From Myroides sp. (GTDB lineage: Bacteria > Bacteroidota > Bacteroidia > Flavobacteriales > Flavobacteriaceae), in assembly GCA_018384465.1 (NCBI GenBank), contig JAHAYQ010000307.1, positions 1 to 8,274 of the forward strand: a stretch of 8,274 nucleotides of DNA, given 5' to 3'. Of this stretch, positions 1-6,150 are shown in pieces; the stretch's first letter is position 1, and the number at the start of each line of letters is the position of its first letter. A model generated the notes under the pieces. The model made no database searches, was not told the origin of the DNA, and worked only from the letters and a program-made list of their open reading frames with translations. The position numbers and the translations under genes were made by a program.

Positions 1-1046
1 GAGAACGTTCCGGCAGCAGTTGCATCGGCTATAAAATTACCTAATGTAATGGTTCCGGCAGCGAATTTTTCCATTTCAAACACTCCTAAAGGTCCGTTCC
101 ACAAAATAATTTTAGAGTTCATAATTACTTTGTTGAACTGCTCTAATGTTTTTGGACCAACATCCAACCCTTGCCATCCGTCAGGAATTTCATTAGCAGC
201 AACAATTTGCGTGTTGGCATCGTTAGAGAACGCATCGGCAGCCACCACATCTACAGGAATATGAATTTGTACGTTTTTGGCTTTTGCTTTTTCTAAAATT
301 TCTAACGCCAATTCTAATTTATCGTCTTCAACCAACGAACTACCAATGTTTCCCCCTTGTGCTTTGATAAAGGTAAACATCATACCGCCGCCAATAATCA
401 TGTGATCTACCTTGTCTAAAATATTTTCGATGATGGTGATTTTAGACGACACTTTAGATCCACCTAAAACAGCCGTTACCGGTTTTTCGGTTGAATTCAA
501 CACTTTGTCGATGCTTTCAATTTCTTTTGCTAATAACAATCCGAAACATTTATCGTTCGGGAAGAATTTCGCCACAATGGTAGTAGAAGCATGTGCGCGG
601 TGTGCTGTACCAAAAGCATCGTTTACGTAGATATCTCCTAATTTCGACAGCTTTTCAGCAAAAGCTTCATCACCCGCTTCTTCTTCTTTATAAAAACGAA
701 GATTTTCTAATAAAATCACATCGCCTGCTTTTGCATCGGCAACTACTTTTTCAACATCAGCACCCACAGAATCGTTAACGAAAGTTACTTTTCTATCTAA
801 CACCTCTTCCACTTTAGAAACGATATGCTTTAAAGAAAACTGATCTTCAGGACCATTTTTTGGTCGACCTAAATGCGACATTAAGATGGCGATACCACCT
901 TGGTTCACAATTTTATCAATGGTAGGTTTGGCAGCAACAATGCGGTTGTCATCTGTTACCTGGAATTGATCGTTTAAAGGCACATTGAAATCTACACGGA
1001 TTATTGCCTTTTTGTTGTTGAAATTAAAATCGTTAATGGTTTTCAT
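1..1046 (-). CDS. pgk: Phosphoglycerate kinase, 3' end missing (partial)
   Basis: This is cytoplasmic phosphoglycerate kinase, which interconverts 1,3-bisphosphoglycerate plus ADP and 3-phosphoglycerate plus ATP in glycolysis and gluconeogenesis. I translated the minus strand from the ATG at 1046-1044; 348 codons are visible. The N-terminal substrate-binding domain carries RVDFNVP (residues 17-23) and SHLGRP (57-62). The linker and C-terminal nucleotide-binding domain carry GGGMMFTF (219-226), a GLDVGPKT stretch and LWNGPLGVFE. The frame runs off the left edge just after ADATAAGTFS, immediately before the expected GGGDS nucleotide-binding loop. Roughly 45-50 C-terminal residues are therefore outside the window, judged from the usual length near 395. 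The start gives the expected N-terminus, with RVDFNVP about 17 residues in. The gene is divergent from holB. Family identification is very secure, and nothing suggests a broken gene. Confidence 0.97.
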   Translation of the reverse strand, partial: MKTINDFNFNNKKAIIRVDFNVPLNDQFQVTDDNRIVAAKPTIDKIVNQGGIAILMSHLGRPKNGPEDQFSLKHIVSKVEEVLDRKVTFVNDSVGADVEKVVADAKAGDVILLENLRFYKEEEAGDEAFAEKLSKLGDIYVNDAFGTAHRAHASTTIVAKFFPNDKCFGLLLAKEIESIDKVLNSTEKPVTAVLGGSKVSSKITIIENILDKVDHMIIGGGMMFTFIKAQGGNIGSSLVEDDKLELALEILEKAKAKNVQIHIPVDVVAADAFSNDANTQIVAANEIPDGWQGLDVGPKTLEQFNKVIMNSKIILWNGPLGVFEMEKFAAGTITLGNFIADATAAGTF

Positions 1047-1079
1047 TTGAGTTTTAACGTTGAGTTGTTTTTATAGCTA

Positions 1080-1087
1080 CAAATATA
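1080..1087 (-). promoter_or_regulatory. Candidate -7 promoter element for pgk
   Basis: Read on the minus strand this is TATATTTG, an exact match to the Bacteroidota -7 consensus TAnnTTTG. It ends 33 nt upstream of the pgk ATG. Transcription would begin about 5 nt downstream, giving a leader of roughly 28 nt. I see no clear TTG -33 element at the expected distance; the nearest TTTTG lies only 10 nt upstream of the box. The call therefore rests on one box plus position in an AT-rich region. Confidence 0.5.
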
Positions 1088-1237
1088 CAATTAATTACAA
1101 AATATAAATTTTACCCAGAATTTTACCACTGATGCACAGATCTATTTTAAAGAAGAATAGAAAATATAGTTATTTAAGGATTGATTAGCAAGTATAGACA
1201 ACAAAAGGTATCATAGTGTAAGTTCAATTAAAAATTA

Positions 1238-1245
1238 TAAATTTG
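1238..1245 (+). promoter_or_regulatory. Candidate -7 promoter element for holB, almost abutting its ATG
   Basis: The plus-strand sequence TAAATTTG matches the Bacteroidota -7 consensus TAnnTTTG and ends only 4 nt before the holB ATG at 1250. If used, transcription would start at or within a few bases of the start codon, giving a leaderless or nearly leaderless mRNA. There is no convincing TTG at the -33 position (around 1215-1220 the sequence reads GTGTA). In such AT-rich DNA a chance match is possible. Confidence 0.45.
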
Positions 1246-1249
1246 TATC

Positions 1250-2398
1250 ATGAAATTTTCAAGCATCGTTGGTCAGTACCATTTAAAAAAGCATTTAACC
1301 CACAGCGCTTCCAGTGGAAGAATTCCGCATGCGCAGTTATTCGTAGGTCCTGAAGGTTGTGGTACTTTAGCCATGGCTATTGCTTATGCCCAGTATCTTA
1401 TTTGTGGCAACAAGGGCTTGGAAAATGAAGGAGGTGTGGCTGCATGCAATTTAAAGTTTGATCAGTTACAACACCCCGATCTTCATTTTGTTTATCCGGT
1501 AGCTTCTACCGATGATGTTAAGAAAAACCCTACCAGCGATAACTTTTTAACCACTTGGTACGATTTTATAAAGAACCATCCGTATGGATCAATCAACGAT
1601 TGGTACGAAACCTTAGGTATTCCTAAAAAACAAGGAATTATTTCGGTGCAGGAAGCCAGTACGATGATGAAAAAATTATCCCTTAAATCGTTTGAAGGCG
1701 GTTACAAAGTGATGATTGTTTGGATGGCAGAAAAAATGAACACCGAATCGGCAAACAGATTATTAAAGTTTTTAGAAGAACCTTCAGATAAAACCGTTTT
1801 TATATTGATTGCTGAAGATGAAAGCGCGCTTTTACCTACTATTTTATCTCGCTGTCAAGTATTACATTTCAATGCCCTTAGTGAACAAGAAGTGGTCCAA
1901 GCATTAATTGATCAAGAAAACTGCGACGAAGTAGATGCTTACAGTATCGCTAAGCAAGCACAAGGCAATTACAGCAAAGCTTTAAAACTGCGCTATAATG
2001 TTACTGAAGAGTATCCTTTTGACGAATGGTTTGTTTCTTGGGTTCGATCGGCTTTTAAAGCCAATAAGAACGCACGCGTAGTAAGCGATTTAGTTAAGTG
2101 GAGTGAAGAAATAGCAGCTATTGGTCGAGAAAAACAGAAATTATTTTTAAACCATTGTATGGAATTATTCCGTCAGGCGTTGCTGTTAAACTATCATACT
2201 TCTGAATTGGTCTATATGAAGCCCAATGTTGAAAATTTTAAGTTAGAAAACTTCGCTCCGTTTGTTAACGAAAACAATATAATGGAGATTTTTGAAGAGT
2301 TAGAAAGTGCTATTTACCACATAGAACGCAACGGTAATGCCAAGGTAATTTTTACCGATTTATCGATTAAACTTACTCGATTGATTCACAGGAAATAA
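1250..2398 (+). CDS. holB: DNA polymerase III clamp-loader subunit delta-prime
   Basis: This 382-residue protein is the delta-prime subunit of the clamp loader, the AAA+ assembly that opens and loads the sliding clamp during replication. It begins FSSIVGQYHLKKHL, typical of clamp-loader AAA+ N-termini. GRIPHAQLFVGPEGCGT (23-39) contains a degenerate P-loop: the Walker A lysine is absent (GCGTL instead of GKT/S), as expected for a delta-prime that does not hydrolyse ATP. HPDLHFVYPV (75-84) is followed by a degenerate Walker B-like IVWMAEKMN (156-164). NRLLKFLEEP (169-178) and the SRC motif (200-202) then follow; SRC supplies the arginine acting on a neighbouring ATPase site. Only two cysteines (52 and 66) lie where other bacteria have a four-cysteine zinc module, so that module looks lost. 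The rest is the helical C-terminal collar region. The start is fixed by the conserved N-terminus; there is no recognisable Shine-Dalgarno. The gene ends 5 nt before the convergent HTH gene. Confidence 0.93.
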   Translation: MKFSSIVGQYHLKKHLTHSASSGRIPHAQLFVGPEGCGTLAMAIAYAQYLICGNKGLENEGGVAACNLKFDQLQHPDLHFVYPVASTDDVKKNPTSDNFLTTWYDFIKNHPYGSINDWYETLGIPKKQGIISVQEASTMMKKLSLKSFEGGYKVMIVWMAEKMNTESANRLLKFLEEPSDKTVFILIAEDESALLPTILSRCQVLHFNALSEQEVVQALIDQENCDEVDAYSIAKQAQGNYSKALKLRYNVTEEYPFDEWFVSWVRSAFKANKNARVVSDLVKWSEEIAAIGREKQKLFLNHCMELFRQALLLNYHTSELVYMKPNVENFKLENFAPFVNENNIMEIFEELESAIYHIERNGNAKVIFTDLSIKLTRLIHRK

Positions 2399-2403
2399 TA
2401 TCT

Positions 2404-2727
2404 TTAGTTATTAAATATTTTTTTCCATTTCGTCACCGTATTTCTGCTTAACTTAAAATGGTTAGCTAACTGTACATTGTTTAACTCGTGCTTTTTTTGA
2501 TATTGCAATATTTGTTTAATGGTTTTTTCGTCATAAGCCTTATATTTTTGTTGCAATTGTTTCTCTGACTTTGTCTTGTTGCCAAATAATTTTTCATTGA
2601 GTTGTTCCACTTCAAAATGAGATAATTCTTCTTTTTCTAACAAATCTGCAAAATCTTTAAAGCGTTGAGGAAACTTCATCTGTATTAAATCCTTGTATAT
2701 TTTAGCATAATAAGGTTTCGATCTCAT
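2404..2727 (-). CDS. Small HTH protein B, transposase-like C-terminal HTH, no catalytic domain
   Basis: This 107-residue protein starts at the ATG at 2727-2725, which overlaps the TGA of the upstream gene (2726-2724) as ATGA, a classic translational-coupling arrangement. An earlier in-frame ATG at 2748 would add seven residues (MDKEAQK) and a 25-nt overlap; I prefer the inner start. The first ~60 residues (RSKPYYAKIYKDLIQMKFPQ onward) are charged and helical and match no family I can name. The C-terminal ~40 residues form a helix-turn-helix with NNVQLANHFKLSRNTVTKWK at the core, resembling the DNA-binding head of IS3-type OrfA or HTH_23/28 domains. The protein ends just after this domain, and no DDE catalytic ORF is nearby. 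It is probably a DNA-binding regulator working with the preceding gene. I recall similar pairs in Chryseobacterium/Flavobacterium genomes, often labelled transposase, but could not check this. The stop lies 5 nt from the holB stop, tail to tail. Confidence 0.75.
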   Translation of the reverse strand: MRSKPYYAKIYKDLIQMKFPQRFKDFADLLEKEELSHFEVEQLNEKLFGNKTKSEKQLQQKYKAYDEKTIKQILQYQKKHELNNVQLANHFKLSRNTVTKWKKIFNN

Positions 2728-3146
2728 TTTTTGTGCTTCTTTATCCATTTGTATAAAGTAGTTTTAGGAATGTTGTACTCTTTAATAATTTCAGTTGGTG
2801 TCTTTTTTTTAAGCTCAATTAATTCAATGATAAACCCAATAATTTCTGGTGTGTATAAACTTTTAGTAAAACTGGGAAGCCCACTTCTATGCTTAGTTTC
2901 TTTTTTAGGTATGGGAGCATATAACAATAGGTGCTGTGAATAGATTCTAAAAAAATCGTATTCAAGCAATTTACTCCATCTCAGTAACAAATCAGTATCT
3001 AAGCTTTTCTTTTCGTACATCCTGTCAATAACTACTGTGTCAGCTTTTAAAAAATTAGCAATCCGATCTTCGTCGATCTCTTTTTCAAGAACCAATTGTT
3101 TAATCATCGTTCCGATGTGTATCTCTTTATAATTAAATTTCATCAT
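2724..3146 (-). CDS. Small HTH protein A, XRE-like N-terminal HTH plus transposase-like C-terminal HTH
   Basis: This 140-residue predicted DNA-binding protein has two HTH-like regions. Residues ~11-66 (IGTMIKQLVLEKEIDEDRIA through SLDTDLLLRWSKLLEYDFF) have the layout of the XRE/lambda-repressor-like HTH common in Bacteroidota. A linker of ~25 residues, rich in Lys and Pro, leads to a second HTH at ~98-137, ending IIKEYNIPKTTLYKWIKKHKK in part, which resembles the OrfA head of IS3-family elements. No transposase catalytic residues follow. Two ATGs are available (3146 and 3143); the second gives MKFNYKEIHIG and may be the true start. The gene begins 25 nt after the AraC stop and its TGA overlaps the ATG of protein B. 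No TAnnTTTG promoter is visible in the gap, so cotranscription with AraC is likely. The target is unknown. A domesticated transposase-type DNA-binding protein is my best inference. Confidence 0.78.
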   Translation of the reverse strand: MMKFNYKEIHIGTMIKQLVLEKEIDEDRIANFLKADTVVIDRMYEKKSLDTDLLLRWSKLLEYDFFRIYSQHLLLYAPIPKKETKHRSGLPSFTKSLYTPEIIGFIIELIELKKKTPTEIIKEYNIPKTTLYKWIKKHKK

Positions 3147-3171
3147 TTAAAAACAACAGTTTCTCTCTGTA

Positions 3172-4167
3172 TTAAAAAATATGTTTTAAGGGGTCATCTC
3201 TAAATTCTGTAGGAGTTATCCCACAGTGTTTTTTAAAAAACTTCGTGAAATTAGACGTATCACTAAACCCTGAGTGAAAAGCAATTTCACTGATACTTTG
3301 GTTACTGTATCGAAGTTCTTGCTTAATTTCTAAGATAATAATTTGAATCAGCCATTGCTTAGGCGTGGTATGTTCATGTTCTTTAAAAGCATTTTCAAGT
3401 GAAAGACCATTCACACTTAATAAATCAACATAATATTTCACGGGTTGATTTTTGTTTTTTTCTTGGTAGACCAATTTTTTAAATTGGTTTACCAGATATA
3501 GTCGACTATTCTTTCTGTAAGGAATATTTTTATCGCTTATCAATTCGCTTGCAATAAGCATAAGGTTGTACAAGCCGTTTGCTATGATTATTTTCTGTAC
3601 CGGCGTCATATTTTCCTTCAGTTCTTCCGCAATATAGTCCAGGATTAATCCCACACTTTTTTCTCGATTTCTTACCGGTAAATACGTTGCTTTTCCTTTA
3701 TCAAACAACATTCCATCATACAACAGATGGGTTTTAACACTATTCTCTGTAAAGAACGTTTCTTCGAAAAACAAGACCGTCCCTTCGTACTGCATATCTT
3801 CGTAAAAATGTGTGGTTACGTGTGGCGGGATTAACAACAAGTACTTTTCTTTTATGATTAGTTCGTCGCCCCCTACCGAATAGATTCCTTTACCCTCATC
3901 AAAAAACAAGATGGCGTAATAATTTGCCTTATGTGGTTTAAAATATTGTTCGTTTTTAAGCAGCTGTCTTAACGAGCTGACGTATACGCCCACCTGCATC
4001 TCTTGGTTTGGAAAAGGTATGGATATACATTCTATAAGTCTATCTTTTGGTTTTTGTAGATGCTGATTTATCTTTTCTAAATCTTCTATACTATTAAAAA
4101 CCTTATTTTTAATAGAAGGAGAGAGATTGCTTTTAACAATCTCTCCTTCGTCTTTAAAATTGCCCAT
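3172..4167 (-). CDS. AraC-family transcriptional regulator with N-terminal cupin-like sensor
   Basis: This 331-residue regulator has a cupin-like sensing region at about residues 78-160, with YYAILFFDEGKGIYSVGG and YLLLIPPHVTTHF as its clearest stretches. A helical middle follows, then the double HTH DNA-binding domain at ~225-325. The second HTH is clear: SISEIAFHSGFSDTSNFTKF continuing into FKKHCGITPTEFR (291-323). The first (YYVDLLSVNGLSLENAFKE) is more divergent. The ligand is unknown. The start lies 12 nt after the stop of the OmpA-family gene with no Shine-Dalgarno and no promoter box in between, so read-through from upstream is likely. The domain conserved among Flavobacteriaceae AraC proteins seems to begin near residue 23 (KVFNSIEDL). 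The first ~22 residues are an extension whose DNA contains two adjacent hairpins. There is no other ATG before codon 57, so the start is probably right. The region 2404-4167 is visibly more AT-rich than the OmpA and SprF genes upstream. Confidence 0.9.
   Translation of the reverse strand: MGNFKDEGEIVKSNLSPSIKNKVFNSIEDLEKINQHLQKPKDRLIECISIPFPNQEMQVGVYVSSLRQLLKNEQYFKPHKANYYAILFFDEGKGIYSVGGDELIIKEKYLLLIPPHVTTHFYEDMQYEGTVLFFEETFFTENSVKTHLLYDGMLFDKGKATYLPVRNREKSVGLILDYIAEELKENMTPVQKIIIANGLYNLMLIASELISDKNIPYRKNSRLYLVNQFKKLVYQEKNKNQPVKYYVDLLSVNGLSLENAFKEHEHTTPKQWLIQIIILEIKQELRYSNQSISEIAFHSGFSDTSNFTKFFKKHCGITPTEFRDDPLKHIF
4091..4115 (-). other. Hairpin 2 inside the 5' coding region of the AraC gene
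   Basis: A perfect 10-bp inverted repeat (CTATTAAAAA at 4091-4100 and TTTTTAATAG at 4106-4115) encloses a 5-nt loop (4101-4105). It directly abuts hairpin 1, sharing base 4115, and covers coding nt 53-77 of the AraC gene. The stem is almost entirely A/T, so it could be chance in AT-rich DNA or a palindromic protein-binding site. Confidence 0.5.
4115..4149 (-). other. Hairpin 1 inside the 5' coding region of the AraC gene
   Basis: The arms are 4115-4129 and 4137-4149 with a 7-nt loop (4130-4136). They pair over 13 bases, with a 2-nt bulge on the longer arm. In the AraC mRNA this occupies coding nt 19-53, just after the start codon. No T-run follows on the minus strand, so it is not a standard intrinsic terminator. 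A role in translation or in setting the AraC dose relative to the upstream genes is possible but not shown. Confidence 0.55.
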
Positions 4168-4179
4168 CTTATATATTTC

Positions 4180-6138
4180 TTACATCTCCACAATAATAAA
4201 TTCTGACCTACGGTTTTCTTGGTGTTCTTCTTCTGAACATTTCACCCCGTCTGCACAGTTGTTGATTAATTCACGTTCACCGTAACCTTTAGCTGTTAAA
4301 CGAGCGGCTTCAATACCTTGTTCGATCAACCAACTGCGAGTTGATTTTGCTCTTCGATCTGATAAACGGTCGTTGTAGGCATGCGATGCACGGCTGTCGG
4401 TATGTGAACGGATGTCGATCTTCATTGTTGGATATTCTTCTAAAACTGCCAATACTTTAGCTAATTCCATCGCGGCATCCGGTCGGATATTCGATTTGTC
4501 TAAATCGAAGTAAATCGGATTCAAGTTCAACACTTTAAATAAATCATCACCTTCTTTAACAGGGGTTTTAGCCGGTTCCATTACCAATGTTACGTGCGTT
4601 ACACCTGTTTTGTTGTCTAAAACAGCTTCGGTTTCTGCTGTTTGATAACCTTCTTTTTCTGCTCTGATGCGGTAGCTTTTTCCACAATCAAAATCCGCAT
4701 CAAATCGGTAAGTCGCATCTATATAACGACTGCGACCGTTTAAATCTTTATACATGAAATCGTACAAAGTCAACCCAGCATCACTGATTACATCGCTTGT
4801 TTTTGAGTCTATTACCTTTACAATTAAATCTTGAAGACATTCTAACTGCAACGCACGCGTTTCTACAAAACGATAAATATCATCGTTTCCTTGTCCGCCT
4901 TCACGGTTAGAACTGAAAAAGCCTTGTTTAGTTAACGGATCAATGTAATAAGCAAAATCATCGGCTTTAGAATTTACCGGTGCTCCTATGTTTTGCACTT
5001 CTCCATAGCTGCCATCAGCATACGTTTTTACACCGTAAATATCTAACCCGCCCAGACCAATGCGCCCGTCGCTTGAAAAATACAATTCATCAGTATCGGT
5101 GATAAATGGAAAAGTTTCCCGGGCTTCGGTATTTATTGCAGGACCTAAATTCTCAGGTCCGCCAAAGGTTCCGTTATCGTGAATGGCAATCCTCCAAAGA
5201 TCGGAGTTACCATAACCTCCCGGACGATCACTTGCAAAATACATAAGCTTCTCGTCTTTACTTAAAACAGGATGTGCCGTACTAAAGCTATCTCCGTTAA
5301 AGGGTAATTCTTCTACATCTGTCCACTTGCCGTCTTTTAAATAAGCACGGTAAATTTTTAACTTTGTATCTTGATCGTATCCTCTTTTGTTATTTAATAT
5401 ATTGTTTCGGGTAAAATACATCGTTTGTCCGTCTTTGGTAACCACAGCTGTTGATTCGTTGAGTTTACTCTTTACATCGCCTTTAATACGGGTAATATTC
5501 CTTTTTACAGGCTCTTTATCCAAGCTATAGCTATACAAACTTGTAAACGATTCGTTTGTCCAAGTGTGTACTTTTTTTGACAGATTACCTGTATCACGGG
5601 CGCTGGTAAAATACAATTCGTTGTTGTGAACATAACTACCATAATCCGCATAAGGCGTGTTGATTTCTAAATTGGCTACCTTATCGTAGCGTCCAGAGTT
5701 TTCTTGAATCTGTTTTTTTAATGCTGCTTCGTCTTTACGAAATTGGGCAATTTGCGTGTGGCTGCCTGCTTTAGATACAAACAAATCATAGTAGCGCTTG
5801 GCTTCTGTTTCATTACCCGTGTGCTGTAACGTTTGACCGTAACGGTAGTAATATTCCGTAGCGATTTCTTCGTTTGCATATTCGGTAAACAATTGCTCGT
5901 AATGTTTGTTGGCTTCCTGATAACGGGCATTAAAATAATAGGCATTACCTAATTTTTCTAATAAATCCTGACTAACAAATCCACGTTTAAGTACCTTTTC
6001 ATAGATAGTTGCCGATTCTATATACGCCCATCGATCGTATTGCTTGTTTGACTGTTTTAAGCCCGCTTGAGCTTGTGCCGTGGTATTCCCCAAAAAAATG
6101 AAAGATGCCAGGGCTATTATTGATAATCCTTTTTTCAT
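4180..6138 (-). CDS. Periplasmic TPR / PD40-repeat / OmpA-family protein of a T9SS surface cassette
   Basis: This 652-residue protein is predicted to be exported and to bind peptidoglycan while interacting with outer-membrane T9SS cargo machinery. A signal peptide covers residues 1 to ~25 (hydrophobic IIALASFIFLG, then AQAQA). No lipobox cysteine follows, so it is not a lipoprotein. TPR-like helices occupy ~34-125. A PD40/beta-propeller-type region at ~165-425 has recurrent blades: LYFTSARD, MYFTRNN, MYFASDRPGGYGNSDLW, LYFSSDGRIGLGGLDIY and GFFSSNREGGQGNDDIY. A carboxypeptidase-regulatory-like beta-sandwich at ~436-520 precedes a C-terminal OmpA domain (~535-652) beginning NPIYFDLDKSNIRPDA. 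In HTDSRASHAYNDRLSDRRA, D581 and R596 sit where E. coli OmpA has its diaminopimelate-binding Asp and Arg. The PorP/SprF-like gene ends 12 nt upstream, and the ATG has a weak AGGA-like site. This architecture recurs next to SprF paralogues in Flavobacteria; SprE/PorE/SprD are relatives, but I do not assign one of those names. Confidence 0.93.
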   Translation of the reverse strand: MKKGLSIIALASFIFLGNTTAQAQAGLKQSNKQYDRWAYIESATIYEKVLKRGFVSQDLLEKLGNAYYFNARYQEANKHYEQLFTEYANEEIATEYYYRYGQTLQHTGNETEAKRYYDLFVSKAGSHTQIAQFRKDEAALKKQIQENSGRYDKVANLEINTPYADYGSYVHNNELYFTSARDTGNLSKKVHTWTNESFTSLYSYSLDKEPVKRNITRIKGDVKSKLNESTAVVTKDGQTMYFTRNNILNNKRGYDQDTKLKIYRAYLKDGKWTDVEELPFNGDSFSTAHPVLSKDEKLMYFASDRPGGYGNSDLWRIAIHDNGTFGGPENLGPAINTEARETFPFITDTDELYFSSDGRIGLGGLDIYGVKTYADGSYGEVQNIGAPVNSKADDFAYYIDPLTKQGFFSSNREGGQGNDDIYRFVETRALQLECLQDLIVKVIDSKTSDVISDAGLTLYDFMYKDLNGRSRYIDATYRFDADFDCGKSYRIRAEKEGYQTAETEAVLDNKTGVTHVTLVMEPAKTPVKEGDDLFKVLNLNPIYFDLDKSNIRPDAAMELAKVLAVLEEYPTMKIDIRSHTDSRASHAYNDRLSDRRAKSTRSWLIEQGIEAARLTAKGYGERELINNCADGVKCSEEEHQENRRSEFIIVEM

Positions 6139-6150
6139 ATCCTGATAATT

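Noticed and set aside
49..778. Short plus-strand frames across the pgk region
   Set aside because: They are antisense shadows of pgk, with no recognisable domain or start signal.
1121..1141. Segment resembling the dispersed CCAC-GAT-CACAGAT intergenic motifs of Flavobacteria
   Set aside because: There is a single copy in the window and the resemblance is from memory; it is not enough to call a repeat.
2416..2426. T-run (2418-2424) just past the holB stop as a plus-strand terminator
   Set aside because: It is preceded only by A/T sequence without a convincing stem, and it is coding sequence of HTH-B on the other strand.
2404..3146. The HTH pair as an insertion sequence
   Set aside because: No DDE/OrfB reading frame, no inverted repeats and no duplicated target site could be seen around the pair, and both frames are intact and coupled.
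4091..4149. Intrinsic terminator after the OmpA-family gene
   Set aside because: The stems lie inside the AraC reading frame, and neither is followed by a T-run on the minus strand.
5718..5945. Minus-strand 75-residue frame inside the OmpA-family gene
   Set aside because: It overlaps the TPR region in another frame and has no family resemblance; it is a shadow frame.
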